DNA of 64,000 nucleotides from Dolomedes plantarius. Lineage: Eukaryota > Arthropoda > Arachnida > Araneae > Dolomedidae. The stretch covers positions 67,946,714 through 68,010,713 of the forward strand of contig OU015497.1 in the NCBI GenBank assembly GCA_907164885.2. The letters run 5' to 3'. Positions 63,311-64,000 of the stretch are shown in pieces (the first letter of the stretch is position 1; the number at the start of each line of letters is the position of its first letter). A program made the position numbers and the translations under genes. The notes beneath the pieces are model-generated. The model did not search any database, was not told the DNA's origin, and saw only the letters and a list, made by a program, of their open reading frames with translations.

Positions 63311-64000
63311 AAAAACCTTTTTCCGTTTATGATGTTTTCTATTTAGAAATTTTCATTTTTTTTTTTAAATTAGTCTTGTTCTACGAAATTGTTTTCAATT
63401 GTGAGAACAAACATTGTTTTCACAATTGAAAACAAAATTACGATATCATCACAAATATTCCCAAGTCAATTTAACATTTCTAAAAAAATAAATTAATTAT
63501 TTAAAGAAGATAAAGTATAGAATTGAAGTATTTTGTTTCGATTTGTAGTGATTATCAGAAGTAACAGGGGAATATATATTGTCTATGATGAATGTATTAA
63601 ATTATATGACATATGAATTAAACTATTAAATATGTATACAAACGATGCGTCCAGACTAATTCTTATAATAATATTTCCATTACTATTATAAATTATGTCG
63701 CAATCTGCATTCCGTATCCATGCAAATATATTTCAAACTATTATAATTGAATTGACTAATCTTTAAACTGTGAGTATAACAATACCCATTTGTACTTACC
63801 TCCTGAATCTATGTCTTAGATATTCTTTTATTGCCAGTTTGATTTAGCTAAACGTTTCAAGAACATACGATATCTGCCAAATTATTATCTTTTAAACAGT
63901 CAAACTTTCCCAGAATATCATGATGAATTTCAAACTTACAGTTATCTCTGTATCATATCAAATTTTTCGATGGGCTAACCACTCACTTTCTTCACTTGTT
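63311..64000. other. AT-rich end of window, small inverted repeat
   Basis: GTTTTCAATTGTGAGAACAA and TGTTTTCACAATTGAAAAC (63391-63433) form a hairpin of about 17 bp. No gene is seen. Confidence 0.5.

Overview
This is a gene-poor, very AT-rich eukaryotic window made almost entirely of decayed transposable elements, tandem repeats and long (TA)n/(CA)n microsatellites. I found no convincing host protein-coding exon, rRNA gene or intact tRNA gene. The mix of elements (BEL/Pao and Gypsy LTR retrotransposon pieces, several Tc1/mariner types, hAT elements, Helitrons, tRNA-headed SINEs, a LINE tail followed by CAACAACAA-like sequence) fits an arthropod. My best guess is a spider or related chelicerate, inferred from remembered similarity of these element families and not proven by the sequence.

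Layout. 1-1010 is a broken BEL/Pao pol fragment. 2.6-3.4 kb is an inverted Helitron copy. 4.3-4.8 kb is a TTAA-flanked MITE and 6.1-6.6 kb a decayed Tc1-like gene. 8.8-12.9 kb is the most interesting object: a 4.08-kb DNA transposon with inverted repeats of about 260 bp, ends TAGGGTGG, a near-perfect 8-bp target duplication and a hAT-like transposase pseudogene, with a 701-bp Helitron inserted inside that gene. 15.4-16.6 kb is a four-unit 305-bp tandem array. 17.2-18.5 kb holds a mariner-like deletion derivative between huge (TA)n tracts. 19.5-21.7 kb holds two SINEs and repeat debris. 23.5-25.1 kb is a TA-flanked transposon with a dispersed repeat and a foldback insert. 26.8-28.4 kb is a hAT MITE with an amplified internal 200-bp unit. 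28.4-30.4 kb has BEL/Pao-like and LTR-like remnants. 32.6-33.4 kb is a Gypsy LTR, primer-binding region and gag fragment on the minus strand. 34.3-35.5 kb is a decayed Tc1 element. 38.9-43.6 kb has dispersed repeats, an almost intact Tc1-like element with perfect 33-bp inverted repeats, and a TTAA-flanked MITE. 44.5-45.1 kb is a three-unit tandem array. 46.9-47.9 kb is a 1,040-bp internally deleted relative of the 8.8-kb hAT-like element. 50.7-53.1 kb is a tandem array split by a LINE 3' end and a mariner MITE. 53.9-56.5 kb has a SINE, a mariner fragment and a pogo-like MITE. 57.7-58.4 kb is a second hAT MITE copy. 60.5-63.3 kb has a third Helitron copy, a split minisatellite, a Helitron-like unit and a SINE.

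No genes appear to work together as a pathway. What the window records is the order of insertions (Helitron into hAT, MITEs into older repeats, TA-targeting elements beside TA microsatellites). The best candidate for something poorly described is the pair of TAGGGTGG-ended hAT-like elements and their transposase, one copy of which has unusually long inverted repeats. All comparisons to families are from memory; no search was run.
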